Source of the DNA: Afipia sp. OHSU_II-C1
GTDB taxonomy: Bacteria > Pseudomonadota > Alphaproteobacteria > Rhizobiales > Xanthobacteraceae
Direction of reading: 5' to 3'
DNA: 64,000 nucleotides
Assembly (NCBI RefSeq): GCF_000497575.1
Contig: NZ_APJI01000001.1
Coordinates: forward strand, 210,284 to 274,283
The notes beneath the pieces are model-generated. The model did no database searches. It had not been told where the DNA came from and saw only the letters and a list, made by a program, of their open reading frames with translations. Position numbers and translations under genes: made by a program. This document shows, piece by piece, positions 17,590-26,110 of this stretch (position 1 is its first letter; the number at the start of each line of letters is the position of its first letter).

Positions 17590-18078
17590 ATGAGCATGAT
17601 GCAAACAACGATCCGCCTGAACGTCAACGGGAGCGTTCGAGATATCGAGGCGGCGCCGGACACTGCCCTTCTCTACGTGCTGCGTAACGACCTCGAACTG
17701 AACGGACCGAAATTCGGCTGCGGGCTTGGGGAATGCGGCGCGTGTACGGTTATCATTGATGGGGTGGCGGCACGCTCTTGCGTCATTCCCGTCAGCGGAT
17801 GTGCGCAGCGAGACATCCTCACACTCGAGGGTCTTGGTTCGCGAGATAATCCTGATCCGGTACAGAAGGCGTTTATCGAGGAACAGGCCGCGCAGTGCGG
17901 CTACTGTCTCAACGGCATGATTATGGCGACGAAGGCTCTGCTTATGCAGAATCCGCATCCCTCCGAATCCGAAGTGCTGAATACATTGCAATACAACCTG
18001 TGCCGATGTGGTGCACACATCGAAATCCTGCGCGCTGTGATGCGCGCAGCCGGTCGTGCTGTCGAGGAACAACAATAA
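17590..18078 (+). CDS. nicA: nicotinate dehydrogenase small [2Fe-2S] subunit
   Basis: A 162-residue ferredoxin-type subunit of the xanthine oxidase family. The plant-type cluster is bound by C44, C49, C52 and C64 (GCGLGECGACT), and the second cluster by C103, C106, C138 and C140 (CGYC...CRC). With nicB it forms the two-subunit enzyme that hydroxylates nicotinate at C6 using water. The frame is open upstream, but only MSMMQTTIRLNVNG at 17590 gives a normal N-terminus; the ribosome-binding site is weak. The stop overlaps the nicB start. There is no FAD subunit gene, as expected for the NicAB type. Confidence 0.88.
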   Translation: MSMMQTTIRLNVNGSVRDIEAAPDTALLYVLRNDLELNGPKFGCGLGECGACTVIIDGVAARSCVIPVSGCAQRDILTLEGLGSRDNPDPVQKAFIEEQAAQCGYCLNGMIMATKALLMQNPHPSESEVLNTLQYNLCRCGAHIEILRAVMRAAGRAVEEQQ

Positions 18079-21000
18079 TGGCGGTGGAATCCCCGATGGA
18101 CCGTCACCCCTCACTCTCGGGAACGCTGTCCGTCGTGCGCCCGGCTTCTTCGGGCAGCAATGAAGCAGCTTTCGAGACTTTCATTAAGGTAACCGCAGAA
18201 GGGACTGTTACCGCATTCAATGGCCACGTCGACCTTGGGACCGGCATCCGTACCGCCCTCGGTCAAATCGTCGCGGAAGAGCTCGACGTCTCGTTCGCGC
18301 GCGTGGTCGTTATATTGGGTGATACGTCAGTTGTGCCTAACCAGGGCGCGACTATCGCGAGCGAGACCATCCAGATCACGGCCGTGCCGTTGCGCAAGGC
18401 TGCTGCGCAGGCCCGCCACTTTCTGCTGGCGCGCGCCGCAGAGAAGCTCGATCTGCCGGTCCACGATTTGTCGGTGGAGGATGGTCTGATCCGCGGCCAC
18501 GACAACCGCAGCATCAGTTACGGCGAACTTATCGCCGGCGAAAGCTTCCGACTCGAACTCGCCGACGACGTCCCGGTCAAATCAGTCGATGCCTACAAGA
18601 TCGTCGGGCAGTCGACACCGCGCGTCGACCTTCCTGCCAAAGCGACAGGTGAGCTGGTTTATGTACATGACGTGCGGGTCCCGGGCATGCTGCATGGCCG
18701 AGTGGTCCGCCCGCCGTATGCCGGGGTCGATGCGGGAAATTTTGTCGGCACCAGCCTGATAGCCGTTGATGAATCGTCGGTTCGCGATATCCCGGGAATT
18801 GTATCGGTGGTGCAGATCGGCGACTTCATCGGGATCGTCGCCGAGCGTGAAGAAAATGCGATCAAGGCAGCTACCCAGCTAAAAGTCACCTGGAAGCCGA
18901 CGCCCACGCTGCCAAATCTCCAAGATATTGAAACCACGCTCCGCGCCAATCCAAGCGCGCCGCGCACGTTAGTCGATAAGGGCGATGTCGATGCTGCCAT
19001 CGCGTCCGCGGACAAGCCGCTCAAACGAACCTATGTTTGGCCGTATCAGATGCATGGTTCGATTGGACCATCCTGCTCGGTTGCCGACATACAGGACGGC
19101 GTCGTGCGGGTCTGGTCCGGCACGCAAAATCCGCACATTCTGCGCACCGACCTTGCACTGCTTCTTGCACTGCCGGAATCCCAAATTGATGTGATCCGCA
19201 TGGAGGCTGCGGGTTGCTATGGCCGCAACTGCGCTGACGACGTGTCCGCCGATGCTGTACTGCTATCGCGTGCAGTGGGCCGCCCGGTTCGCGTGCAACT
19301 GACACGCGAGCAGGAACACGCGTGGGAGCCGAAAGGCACAGCGCAACTGATGGAGGTCAACGGCGGACTGCACGCCGACGGCAGTGTCGCCGCCTACGAC
19401 TTCACAACGCGGTACCCTTCGAACGGCGCGCCGACCCTGGCGCTGCTACTGACCGGAACTGTTCCTCCGGTGCCGGCAGTGTTCGAGATGGGCGATCGGA
19501 CCGCGATTCCGCCCTATGACTACGACGCAATCCGCGTGGTCGCGCATGATATGCCGCCGATCGTGCGAGCATCCTGGTTTCGTGGCGTATCGGCGCTGCC
19601 GAATACATTCGCACACGAGTCCTACATCGATGAACTCGCGACCGAGGCCGGCGTCGATCCCATTGAATATCGATTGCGCTATCTGAAGGACCCCCGCGCC
19701 GTCGATCTTGTCAACGCTGTAGCTGAGCGCGCCGGGTGGACTCCCCGCACGGTCTGGCAAGAACCGAAAGCCGAAGGCGATGTTGTCCGCGGACGCGGCT
19801 TCGCTTACGCGCTTTACGTCCACAGCAAATTCCCCGGCTATGGTGCGGCGTGGTCGGCCTGGATCGCGGACGTGGCGGTCAACAAGTCAACCGGTGACGT
19901 GAGTGTGACGCGCGTGGTTGCGGGGCAAGATTCCGGGCTGATGATCAACCCGGATGGCGTGCGCCACCAGATCCACGGCAACGTCATCCAGTCGACCAGC
20001 CGGGCGCTGATGGAGGAAGTTTCGTTTGATCGGACTGCGGTGGCCAGCCGGGAATGGGGCACCTACCCGATCATCAAGTTTCCAGATGTACCCAAGATCG
20101 ATGTGCTGATGCTGCCACGCCAAGATCAGCCGCCGCTTGGCGTCGGTGAATCCGCTTCTGTCCCCAGCGCGGCAGCCATAGCCAACGCCATCTTCGACGC
20201 AACCGGGGTGCGGTTTCGCGAGCCGCCGTTTACCCCGGAGCGCATCCTCGCCGGGCTGCGCGCCCAAGAGCCGATACCAGCCGCGTTGCCAAGACCAACG
20301 TCTAAACCGCAGGAACAGCCAACCCAAACTCACAGCGATCCGTTCCGCAAACGGCGTAATGTGGCTGCAGGCATCCTCGCAACATGTGCCGCGGTTCTCA
20401 GCGTCGCTGCAGCGGCGCTGCCGTGGCGATCAATTGCGCCAATTGCACCGCCGGATAAATCGACCTATTCGGCGGCGACCATTGCCCGGGGCCAGCAACT
20501 CGCCGCGCTCGGCAATTGCGCGGTGTGCCACACGGAGGCCAATGGTGTCGTCAATGCCGGTGGACGCGCGCTCGAAACACCATTCGGCATCATCTATAGC
20601 ACCAACATCACTCCCGACACCGAAACTGGAATCGGCGCATGGTCCTATCCAGCCTTCGAACGATCAATGCGCGAGGGCATTCACCGCGATGGCCGACAGC
20701 TCTATCCCGCGTTTCCCTATAATCACTTCGCCAGAGCAACCGATGCCGACTTGCAGGCGCTCTACGCCTACCTGATGGCACAGGCGCCGGTCCGGGCCGT
20801 CAATCGGGAAAGCACGCTGGCGTTTCCCTTCAATCTCCGCCCTCTGCTGGCAGGTTGGAATGCACTGTTTCATAAGCCGGACGTCTTCGCGCCCGACCCT
20901 ACCCGCTCGCCTGTGTGGAATCGCGGAGCCTATCTGGTCGAAAGCCTGGGTCACTGCGGCGCTTGCCACACGCCGCGCAACGCCTTGGGCGCGGAGAGAA

Positions 21001-21647
21001 ATGCCAAAGCCTACCTGGCCGGCGGGGTTGCGGAAGGCTGGGAAGCACCACCGCTAACCAACCTGTCTCATGCGCCGATTCCCTGGAGCGAAGACGAATT
21101 CTTCGCTTATCTGCGAACAGGGATATCCCGTTTCCATGGTGTCGCCGCCGGACCGATGGCGCCCATCGTAAGAGATCTTGCGTCCGTGCCGGACACCGAC
21201 ATCCGCGCCATGGCGGTCTATCTCGCCTCCTTCAACAACACGACAATTTCTCCGTCGGCTCAGGATGCCTTGGCAAATCGGCTGGAAACGGCAACAAGCG
21301 TGAAAGCGGCTTCGGCGTCCGCGACAGGCTCACGAATCTATGACGGCGCCTGCGCTGTGTGCCATCAAGTTGGCGGCCCGGTTCTGTTCGGCAGCAGACC
21401 ATCGCTGGCCCTGAACACCAACCTGCACAGCGACGCGCCCGATAACCTCATTCAGATCATTCTCCATGGCATCGACCAGCCGGTATCCAGCGATCTCGGC
21501 TACATGCCGGCATTCAAAAACAGCCTCAATGACCAACAGGTGATGGAGCTGGTTTCATACCTCAGGCAACAGTTCGCCCCAGACAAGGCGCCCTGGACCG
21601 ACGTGGCCACGGCGATTAGCCGGGTTCGCCGTGGAGGCAAACCATAA
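18078..21647 (+). CDS. nicB: nicotinate dehydrogenase large subunit, molybdopterin plus triheme cytochrome c
   Basis: A 1189-residue protein, the same size class as Pseudomonas NicB. Residues to about 745 are the molybdopterin-binding domain, with the catalytic glutamate in GVGESAS; a hydrophobic segment near 760-785 probably anchors or crosses the membrane. Three heme c sites follow: CAVCH at 814, CGACH at 960 and CAVCH at 1092. Electrons from nicotinate hydroxylation should pass through the hemes to the respiratory chain, so no NAD+ is needed. The start at 18078 overlaps the nicA stop (TAATG); the frame is open further upstream within nicA. The C-terminal part must be exported for heme attachment. 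Confidence 0.9.
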   Translation: MAVESPMDRHPSLSGTLSVVRPASSGSNEAAFETFIKVTAEGTVTAFNGHVDLGTGIRTALGQIVAEELDVSFARVVVILGDTSVVPNQGATIASETIQITAVPLRKAAAQARHFLLARAAEKLDLPVHDLSVEDGLIRGHDNRSISYGELIAGESFRLELADDVPVKSVDAYKIVGQSTPRVDLPAKATGELVYVHDVRVPGMLHGRVVRPPYAGVDAGNFVGTSLIAVDESSVRDIPGIVSVVQIGDFIGIVAEREENAIKAATQLKVTWKPTPTLPNLQDIETTLRANPSAPRTLVDKGDVDAAIASADKPLKRTYVWPYQMHGSIGPSCSVADIQDGVVRVWSGTQNPHILRTDLALLLALPESQIDVIRMEAAGCYGRNCADDVSADAVLLSRAVGRPVRVQLTREQEHAWEPKGTAQLMEVNGGLHADGSVAAYDFTTRYPSNGAPTLALLLTGTVPPVPAVFEMGDRTAIPPYDYDAIRVVAHDMPPIVRASWFRGVSALPNTFAHESYIDELATEAGVDPIEYRLRYLKDPRAVDLVNAVAERAGWTPRTVWQEPKAEGDVVRGRGFAYALYVHSKFPGYGAAWSAWIADVAVNKSTGDVSVTRVVAGQDSGLMINPDGVRHQIHGNVIQSTSRALMEEVSFDRTAVASREWGTYPIIKFPDVPKIDVLMLPRQDQPPLGVGESASVPSAAAIANAIFDATGVRFREPPFTPERILAGLRAQEPIPAALPRPTSKPQEQPTQTHSDPFRKRRNVAAGILATCAAVLSVAAAALPWRSIAPIAPPDKSTYSAATIARGQQLAALGNCAVCHTEANGVVNAGGRALETPFGIIYSTNITPDTETGIGAWSYPAFERSMREGIHRDGRQLYPAFPYNHFARATDADLQALYAYLMAQAPVRAVNRESTLAFPFNLRPLLAGWNALFHKPDVFAPDPTRSPVWNRGAYLVESLGHCGACHTPRNALGAERNAKAYLAGGVAEGWEAPPLTNLSHAPIPWSEDEFFAYLRTGISRFHGVAAGPMAPIVRDLASVPDTDIRAMAVYLASFNNTTISPSAQDALANRLETATSVKAASASATGSRIYDGACAVCHQVGGPVLFGSRPSLALNTNLHSDAPDNLIQIILHGIDQPVSSDLGYMPAFKNSLNDQQVMELVSYLRQQFAPDKAPWTDVATAISRVRRGGKP

Positions 21648-21698
21648 AATAGCACCCAGTGGCTGGCTGCCCGCGAGGGAGCCGGATATGATCCCGGC

Positions 21699-23003
21699 AT
21701 GGCCATTACAGATATCGCTTCGCGAACCTACAATCACGGCTGGCGGCTCGACCCGATCGTCCGCAGTCTGCTCGATACCGACTTCTACAAGCTGCTGATG
21801 CTCCAGATGATCCGGGAATTCTACCCGGACGAGCATGTGACGTTTTCGGTCATCAATCGCACCCACCACGTCCGGCTCGGTGAAGTGATCGACGAGGGCG
21901 AACTTCGCGCTCAACTGGATCACGCCCGCACGGTGCGCTTTACCAAGAAAGAGCTGATCTGGCTTGCAGGTAATACCTTCTACGGCAAGACGCAGATGTT
22001 CTCGCCGGGTTTCATCAGTTGGCTGGCGACATTCCAGCTGCCTGAATATGAACTCCATACGGTCGACGGCCAGTACGAACTGCACTTCCATGGACCGTGG
22101 ACGCACACCACGATGTGGGAGATTCCCGCGCTCGCCATCATCAATGAATTACGCTCGCGGCAAGCCATGAAGGGCCAGGGGCGCTTCGTTCTCGATGTGC
22201 TTTACGCGCGCGCCAAGGCGAAACTCTGGACCAAGGTCGAGCGTCTGCGCAAACTGGATGGCCTGCGGCTGTCGGACTTCGGAACGCGGCGGCGGCATGG
22301 TTTCCTCTGGCAGCGCTGGTGCGTCGAAGCCGTCAAGGAAGGACTGGGACCAGCGTTCACCGGAACATCCAACGTGCTGCTGGCGATGGACAATGACCTC
22401 GAAGCCATCGGTACAAATGCGCACGAACTGCCGATGGTCGCGGCGGCTCTAGCGAAAGATGACGACGAACTGCGCTGGGCGCCCTATCTGATCCTCGATC
22501 AATGGCGCCATACCTACGACGGAAACCTTCTCATCGCCCTGCCCGATGCCTTTGGCACGAAAGCCTTTCTACGCGACGCTCCGGACTGGGTGGCAGACTG
22601 GACCGGCTTTCGTCCCGACAGTGCCCCACCCATCGCAGCGGGCGAGGAGATCATCAAATGGTGGAAGGAAAAAGGGCGCGACCCGAAAGAGAAGCTTCTC
22701 ATCTTCTCGGACGGGATGGATGTCGGATCGATTGAGGAAACACATCGATACTTTGCCGGACGCGTCAGGACCAGTTTCGGGTGGGGCACAAATCTCACCA
22801 ACGACTTTGTCGGTTGTGCGCCGGACGGCACCGCCGATCTCGATCCGATCTCACTTGTCTGCAAGGTGACAGCTGTTAACGGAAAGCCAGCGGTGAAGCT
22901 TTCGGATAACCCGGAAAAGGCGACCGGAAATCCATCCGAGATTGCCCGTTACTTGAGAGTTTTCGGAAACGCCGGCCGCGTCCGCAGCGCAGTTCACGTG
23001 TAA
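21699..23003 (+). CDS. pncB: nicotinate phosphoribosyltransferase
   Basis: A 434-residue enzyme of the Preiss-Handler NAD salvage route that joins nicotinate to PRPP with ATP hydrolysis, giving nicotinate mononucleotide. Family motifs are clear: [11 protein letters not shown] near the N-terminus, [17 protein letters not shown], and [10 protein letters not shown] with the active-site histidine. GAGGGAG precedes the ATG. It follows nicB by 51 bases on the same strand and may be cotranscribed, so nicotinate can enter either degradation or NAD synthesis from one locus. Confidence 0.95.
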   Translation: MAITDIASRTYNHGWRLDPIVRSLLDTDFYKLLMLQMIREFYPDEHVTFSVINRTHHVRLGEVIDEGELRAQLDHARTVRFTKKELIWLAGNTFYGKTQMFSPGFISWLATFQLPEYELHTVDGQYELHFHGPWTHTTMWEIPALAIINELRSRQAMKGQGRFVLDVLYARAKAKLWTKVERLRKLDGLRLSDFGTRRRHGFLWQRWCVEAVKEGLGPAFTGTSNVLLAMDNDLEAIGTNAHELPMVAAALAKDDDELRWAPYLILDQWRHTYDGNLLIALPDAFGTKAFLRDAPDWVADWTGFRPDSAPPIAAGEEIIKWWKEKGRDPKEKLLIFSDGMDVGSIEETHRYFAGRVRTSFGWGTNLTNDFVGCAPDGTADLDPISLVCKVTAVNGKPAVKLSDNPEKATGNPSEIARYLRVFGNAGRVRSAVHV

Positions 23004-23097
23004 CGGCGCGGTCAATTTCCATTTCGATATCTTCGCGTGTAGATTACGCGCAAGGCCGCGATCCAAATGACGTGGTCACCTGCCGGGGGATAGATTG

Positions 23098-23337
23098 ATG
23101 AAAATCACGGTCAATATCGACTGCACGCCGCAGGAAGCCCGCGAATTCCTTGGACTTCCGAATATTCAGCCGATGCAGGAAAAAGCCATGAAGGAGGTCG
23201 AGGAAAAGCTGCTTGCCAGCGTTGGCAGCATGTCGCCCGACGCGATCCTTCGCAACTGGATGTCGTTCAATCCCGAACAGATCGGAGACATGTTCAAGAT
23301 GTTCGGCGGACTGACGGGGGGCGGGACCAAAAAGTAG
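23098..23337 (+). CDS. small DUF6489-like protein
   Basis: A 79-residue acidic/amphipathic protein: MKITVNIDCTPQEAREFLG then a helix and a glycine-rich end. The pattern fits a small family common in alphaproteobacteria (DUF6489), without known function. The ATG at 23098 follows GGGGGA; a TTG codon directly before it is an unlikely alternative start. It lies 94 bases after pncB on the same strand and converges with the GntR gene. No signal peptide or membrane helix is visible. Confidence 0.75.
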   Translation: MKITVNIDCTPQEAREFLGLPNIQPMQEKAMKEVEEKLLASVGSMSPDAILRNWMSFNPEQIGDMFKMFGGLTGGGTKK

Positions 23338-23364
23338 ACTGCCGCGACGCGCGGATTTCAAATT

Positions 23365-24102
23365 CTACAGCGATACCGCGTAAACTTCGTATTCCTCACG
23401 AACAGTCTCAATGTGATCGCGCATCGCGTTCGCGGCCCCCGCCTTGTCGCCGCGTATGATAGCGACAACGACCCGGTCGTGCTCGACATAGGATTTCGCA
23501 AGGCGGCCAAGATTACGGAACTGCGCCCGCCTGAACGGCTGAACCCGAACACGCGTCGCCAAGGTCATCTCGGCGACATACCCATTCTGGGAGCCAGCAT
23601 AGATTGCATTGTGAAATGCCTCGTTCGCTTCATGGAACAACTGCGGATTCCCATCGTAACTCAAAAGCCGCAGCCGCTCATGCAGCGCTTCCAGTTCATT
23701 ACGCTGCGTAATCGGCATCCGCTCGGCGGCAAGCCCGGCGCACAATGCTTCTAGTTCAGCCATCGCCTCGAACATGCTGTTGAGCTGTTCGATGGTCGGT
23801 CTCGCCACCACCGCACCGCGGTGAGCGCGTGAATTGACAAGACCGCTGGCCACCAACTGCCGCAGTGCCTCGCGAACAGGTGTCCGCGAAACATTGAAAC
23901 GTCTCGCGATCTCGGATTCGTCGAGCGCGGATCCAGGCTCCAGCGCACCCCGCACGATATCGTCGGCCAGTTGCAACCGCAACTCCTCGGCAAGAGTGCG
24001 CTTTCCTGCGGTTGCCGCTCCGCGTGTAAAAGGCGAGTTCGGCTCGCCAACTCCCGGCGCGTCACCACTCGAACCTTGCGGCATTTCCGCCTCAAAGATC
24101 AT
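23365..24102 (-). CDS. GntR-family regulator, FCD type
   Basis: A 245-residue repressor. The winged helix is at about residues 36-100 (LAEELRLQLADDIVRGALEPGS, FNVSRTPVREALRQLVASGLV), and the rest is the helical FCD ligand domain with metal-site histidines (FHEANEAFHNAIY, H near DHIETVREEY). The ATG overlaps the end of the HpxZ-like gene by four bases, so it is the last gene of the transporter/amidohydrolase operon and probably regulates it. FCD regulators often bind GTATAC-type palindromes; such sites lie before nicA/hnr and a related one before this operon, so it may act on both. Ligand unknown. Confidence 0.85.
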   Translation of the reverse strand: MIFEAEMPQGSSGDAPGVGEPNSPFTRGAATAGKRTLAEELRLQLADDIVRGALEPGSALDESEIARRFNVSRTPVREALRQLVASGLVNSRAHRGAVVARPTIEQLNSMFEAMAELEALCAGLAAERMPITQRNELEALHERLRLLSYDGNPQLFHEANEAFHNAIYAGSQNGYVAEMTLATRVRVQPFRRAQFRNLGRLAKSYVEHDRVVVAIIRGDKAGAANAMRDHIETVREEYEVYAVSL

Positions 24103-24500
24103 GACTTCTCATCCGGCGCATCGATCACACTCACATGGGCGGCGACAATCCGCCAGCCTTCTGCGAAACGCACCCATGTCTGCATCTGCCTCCCGACCTT
24201 GCCCGGTGCAGACGTGCGATGGAATAGCGTTGAAGCGACCGCAGTGTCGCGGCCATAGGTTGTGATGACGGTTTTTGACAGCTCGCGCATCAGCCCCGCC
24301 GGGTTTCGCGCCGCGCGAAACGCCGCAATCGCCGCAGAACCATAAAGGTTCTCACCGATACCGTAACGAATGGTACTGGTGTCCTTCCGGAACAAAGAAT
24401 CGAGCATTGCGACATCGTTGGAGGTCAGCGCTTTCTCGTAACGTGCGAAAGCTTCTGTCACTTCGGCGACGACATCTGGCAAATTGACCTCAGTCGCCAT
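24099..24500 (-). CDS. HpxZ/AtzH-like SnoaL-fold protein (DUF3225)
   Basis: A 133-residue protein starting MATEVNLPDVVAEV at 24500, two bases after the amidase stop; the frame extends upstream into the amidase gene but the similarity does not. It resembles HpxZ (oxalurate catabolism) and AtzH: VTEAFARYEKALTSNDV, FRKD.STIRYG, and a C-terminal WVRFAEGWRIVAAHVS typical of the cone-shaped SnoaL/NTF2 fold. The exact role of these proteins is not settled; they accompany AtzE-type amidases. Tight coupling with the amidase supports a shared pathway. Confidence 0.8.
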   Translation of the reverse strand: MATEVNLPDVVAEVTEAFARYEKALTSNDVAMLDSLFRKDTSTIRYGIGENLYGSAAIAAFRAARNPAGLMRELSKTVITTYGRDTAVASTLFHRTSAPGKVGRQMQTWVRFAEGWRIVAAHVSVIDAPDEKS

Positions 24501-24502
24501 CC

Positions 24503-25918
24503 TCAAAATTCCCCGGGGCGTGACGTCTGCACGACACCAGCCTGCTCCAGAGCATAGGCCACGCGCAGGGCGACATCCTCTCGCCACGGGGCAGCAATGA
24601 TCTGAACGCCGATCGGCATCGGCTCAAGCGGAAGCGGTACCGCTACCACCGGCAGACCGATAAACGAAATAGGTTGTGTGTGAATTCCGATATTCGGCCG
24701 AGCCAGCATCTCGACTCCATCCAGGACGAAGGTTGTCTGACCGATCTTGGGCGCGACGCAAGGTGTCGACGGCGCCAGAATCACATCGACAGTCTTGAAT
24801 AGTTCCATGACTTTCGCCCGGTACCAACGGCGAAATTTCTGTGCCCGGTCCACGTATACCGACGGTATCATTGCCCCGGCGAGGAGCCGGTCTCTCACCG
24901 CAGGATCGAAATCCTGCGGGCGGCTCCTCAGCCGGTCAAGATGCAACGATGCGCCCTCACTCGTCGTAATGACGTAGGCTGCAGCGCGTGCTCGCGCGGC
25001 TTCCGGAATTTCAATTTCCCCTGTAACGGACAAGGCCTTTGCGACCCGCGCCATTGCCTCCCGTGCCTCGGGCGTAAGGGACGTTTTGAAATAACCTCCC
25101 GCAACGGCAACGCGAAAATCGCCGATCCCCTGCGATAGCAGCGGCGTCACAGGTTCTACCGGGCGTTCCACGCACGCCGCGTCGTCGGGATCCGGCCCCT
25201 GCATCACATCGTAAGCAAGCGCCAGATCCCGGGTTGTTCGCGCAAATGGCCCCAGATGATCGAAGCTTGCAACAAACGGAAACGACCGCGCACGCGACAG
25301 CCTGCCGTAGGTCGGTTTCAGGCCGAAGATACCGCAGAATGACGAGGGCACGCGAATTGATCCATTGGTATCGGAGCCAAGCGCCAGCGGCACAAGTCCG
25401 CCCCCAACGGCGCTACCAGAGCCACCTGACGAGCCCCCAGATATCCGCGCCAGATCATGCGGATTCCGTGAAGGACCATCGTGGACATTCTCTCCGGTGA
25501 AGTCGTAGGCGTACTCGCCCATATTTAGTGCGCCAACCAGAACCGCGCCTGCGGCCTCCAGGCGCTCGATCAATGCCGCATCGCGGCTCGAGGGGGCACG
25601 ATCACGATTGATCTTCGATCCAGCGCGAGTCGGAAGACCTTCAATATCGAAAAGATTCTTCACCGCAAACGGTACGCCCGCAAGCGGTCCAACCTGGCCT
25701 CCATCTGCAATCGCTTGGTCGATCTTGCTCGCCGTGGCACGCGCGCGGGCGGCAACCACATCGGTGAACGAATTCAGCTTCGCGTCACGCGCCGCAATGC
25801 GTGACAGCGCCCCATTGATGACTTCTATCGCCGATATTCTACGGGAGGAAACGGCCTCGGCAATCTCCGATGCCGATGCCCAGTCCATGTCAGCGATCAA
25901 AGCAGCGTCAGGCTTCAT
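24503..25918 (-). CDS. AtzE-family amidase (amidase signature)
   Basis: A 471-residue amidase-signature enzyme. The catalytic set is present: K87 in FAVKNLFD, the cis-serine in GGSSGG (161-166), and the nucleophile S188 in GSDTNGSIRVPS. Sequence pattern and neighbours place it with AtzE (1-carboxybiuret hydrolase of cyanuric acid breakdown) and HpxY of oxalurate use. I chose MKPDAALIAD at 25918, whose ATG overlaps the end of the AtzG-like gene by 11 bases. No cyanuric acid hydrolase or urea-carboxylate gene is nearby, so a different small amide or ureide is the more likely substrate. Confidence 0.85.
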   Translation of the reverse strand: MKPDAALIADMDWASASEIAEAVSSRRISAIEVINGALSRIAARDAKLNSFTDVVAARARATASKIDQAIADGGQVGPLAGVPFAVKNLFDIEGLPTRAGSKINRDRAPSSRDAALIERLEAAGAVLVGALNMGEYAYDFTGENVHDGPSRNPHDLARISGGSSGGSGSAVGGGLVPLALGSDTNGSIRVPSSFCGIFGLKPTYGRLSRARSFPFVASFDHLGPFARTTRDLALAYDVMQGPDPDDAACVERPVEPVTPLLSQGIGDFRVAVAGGYFKTSLTPEAREAMARVAKALSVTGEIEIPEAARARAAAYVITTSEGASLHLDRLRSRPQDFDPAVRDRLLAGAMIPSVYVDRAQKFRRWYRAKVMELFKTVDVILAPSTPCVAPKIGQTTFVLDGVEMLARPNIGIHTQPISFIGLPVVAVPLPLEPMPIGVQIIAAPWREDVALRVAYALEQAGVVQTSRPGEF

Positions 25919-26093
25919 AAATGCTCGCTGGCTCGATTTCATCGGGCAGCGGAAACTCCTGAACTATGTGCGCCATCTTCAGCGAGACATCCAGGTTCGC
26001 GCGGACAACAGGTTTCCATGCAGCGTCGATCGGCAAACCAAGGAGCGTTGCAGCGGCATCCATGTAGGCATCCAATAAATCACTCGGTGACAT
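25908..26093 (-). CDS. AtzG-like small amidase subunit (DUF4089)
   Basis: A 61-residue protein, MSPSDLLDAYMDAAATLLG, with LGLPIDAAWKPVVRANL and EFPLPDEIEPA, matching AtzG/HpxX small subunits that bind and stabilise AtzE-type amidases. The frame can be read from a TTG at 26114, which overlaps the ATPase stop; the ATG at 26093 fits the family start better. Overlap with the amidase gene supports a stoichiometric complex. Confidence 0.78.
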   Translation of the reverse strand: MSPSDLLDAYMDAAATLLGLPIDAAWKPVVRANLDVSLKMAHIVQEFPLPDEIEPASIYEA

Positions 26094-26110
26094 GCATGTT
26101 TCCGCGATTT

